From positions 372,001-436,000 of the forward strand of contig NZ_RCCS01000007.1 in NCBI RefSeq assembly GCF_003664185.1: a stretch of DNA of 64,000 nucleotides. Direction: 5' to 3'. The position numbers were made by a program, and so were the translations under genes. The notes below the pieces were generated by a model that saw only the letters and a program-made list of their open reading frames with translations, was not told the DNA's origin and made no database searches. Below are positions 63,739 to 64,000 of this stretch, piece by piece (the stretch's first letter is position 1; the number at the start of each line of letters is the position of its first letter). This DNA comes from Tenacibaculum discolor. GTDB lineage: Bacteria > Bacteroidota > Bacteroidia > Flavobacteriales > Flavobacteriaceae.

Positions 63739-64000
63739 ATGGGAATGAAAACTACTCATTTAAGAAAATTAATGCTGATACTTTTGTTGTTTAGTGCTAA
63801 CTATATTTTTTCACAAACAACGGTATCTATGCAGAGTCCCTGTAGCCTTTCTGGGTGTGGAGCTCAGGATGTTGAAATAGGGAGTGTTTATATAGGAGAC
63901 ATAAATGGAAATCCAATAAGCACGTGTACAGTAGGGCAACAGCTCTCTAACGTTTATTTATATGTAGATATTTCAAAAGCAGCAAGTAAAATTGACCTAT
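63739..64000 (+). CDS. Secreted protein, N-terminal part (runs off window)
   Basis: ATG 63739 (or 63745) starts a signal peptide, LMLILLLFSANYIFSQ, followed by TTVSMQSPCSLSGCGAQD and a beta-rich sequence GSVYIGDINGNPISTC that resembles the N-termini of large flavobacterial surface proteins. The 3' end is outside the window, so no further call is possible. Confidence 0.8.
   Translation, partial: MGMKTTHLRKLMLILLLFSANYIFSQTTVSMQSPCSLSGCGAQDVEIGSVYIGDINGNPISTCTVGQQLSNVYLYVDISKAASKIDL

Overview
The window looks like a chromosome segment of a marine Flavobacteriaceae (Bacteroidota), most like Tenacibaculum or a close relative. The reasons are the low GC content, promoters of the TTTG / TAnnTTTG type, weak Shine-Dalgarno signals, a type IX secretion (T9SS) C-terminal sorting domain, SprB-type surface repeats, LytTR regulators with cytoplasmic-type histidine kinases, and many SPII lipoproteins. 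The genus is an inference.

Layout. 1-4155 (minus): arginine/proline operon GNAT-argG-argC-proC-argD, with argD cut by the window edge. 4156-5051: an 896-bp divergent control region. On the minus strand it holds a candidate Arg leader peptide ending in Arg-Arg plus GC-rich foldable RNA. On the plus strand it holds two consecutive Ile/Val-rich leader peptides, each followed by a strong intrinsic terminator with a competing antiterminator pairing. 5052-12826 (plus): complete ilvE-ilvD-ilvB-ilvN-ilvC-ilvA operon for isoleucine/valine. 12835-12970: palindromic MITE-like element, then a ychJ-like gene (minus). 13496-17208 (plus): five-gene signalling cassette of receiver, H-NOX heme sensor, PAS-GAF histidine kinase, Hpt protein and LytTR regulator, a likely nitric-oxide-responsive phosphorelay. 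17223-21268: small orphan gene, cbpA-cbpM co-chaperone pair, FdhF/YdeP-type molybdopterin oxidoreductase.

21371-47752 (plus): a 12-gene, 26.3-kb apparent operon behind one good Bacteroidota promoter. It encodes a 1572-aa secreted beta-rich protein, an FN3 protein, four paralogous secreted proteins that all end in the same half-module, a 1643-aa SprB-repeat T9SS adhesin built from a three-repeat super-unit, a PKD lipoprotein, an FN3/TANFOR-like protein, small envelope proteins and an outer-membrane beta-barrel with a helical tail. I read it as a surface-structure or adhesion system. It has no name that I know and is the best candidate for an undescribed system.

47885-55175: LRR lipoprotein, a pair of related membrane proteins of unknown family, a YdjM-like membrane protein, an orphan gene, and a TPR sensor kinase/LytTR regulator pair. 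55305-61775: accessory set of lipoproteins and small membrane proteins, including one with six near-identical 147-bp FG-GAP-like repeats. 61930-63324 (minus): mnmE. 63325-63738: control region with three inverted repeats and a G-quadruplex-capable motif, followed by the start of a secreted protein that runs off the window.

How the parts work together: two divergently transcribed amino-acid operons seem to be controlled by ribosome-dependent attenuation at a shared intergenic region. The rest of the window is dominated by envelope and surface functions and by two local LytTR signalling systems. No tRNA, rRNA, CRISPR array or transposase gene was found.
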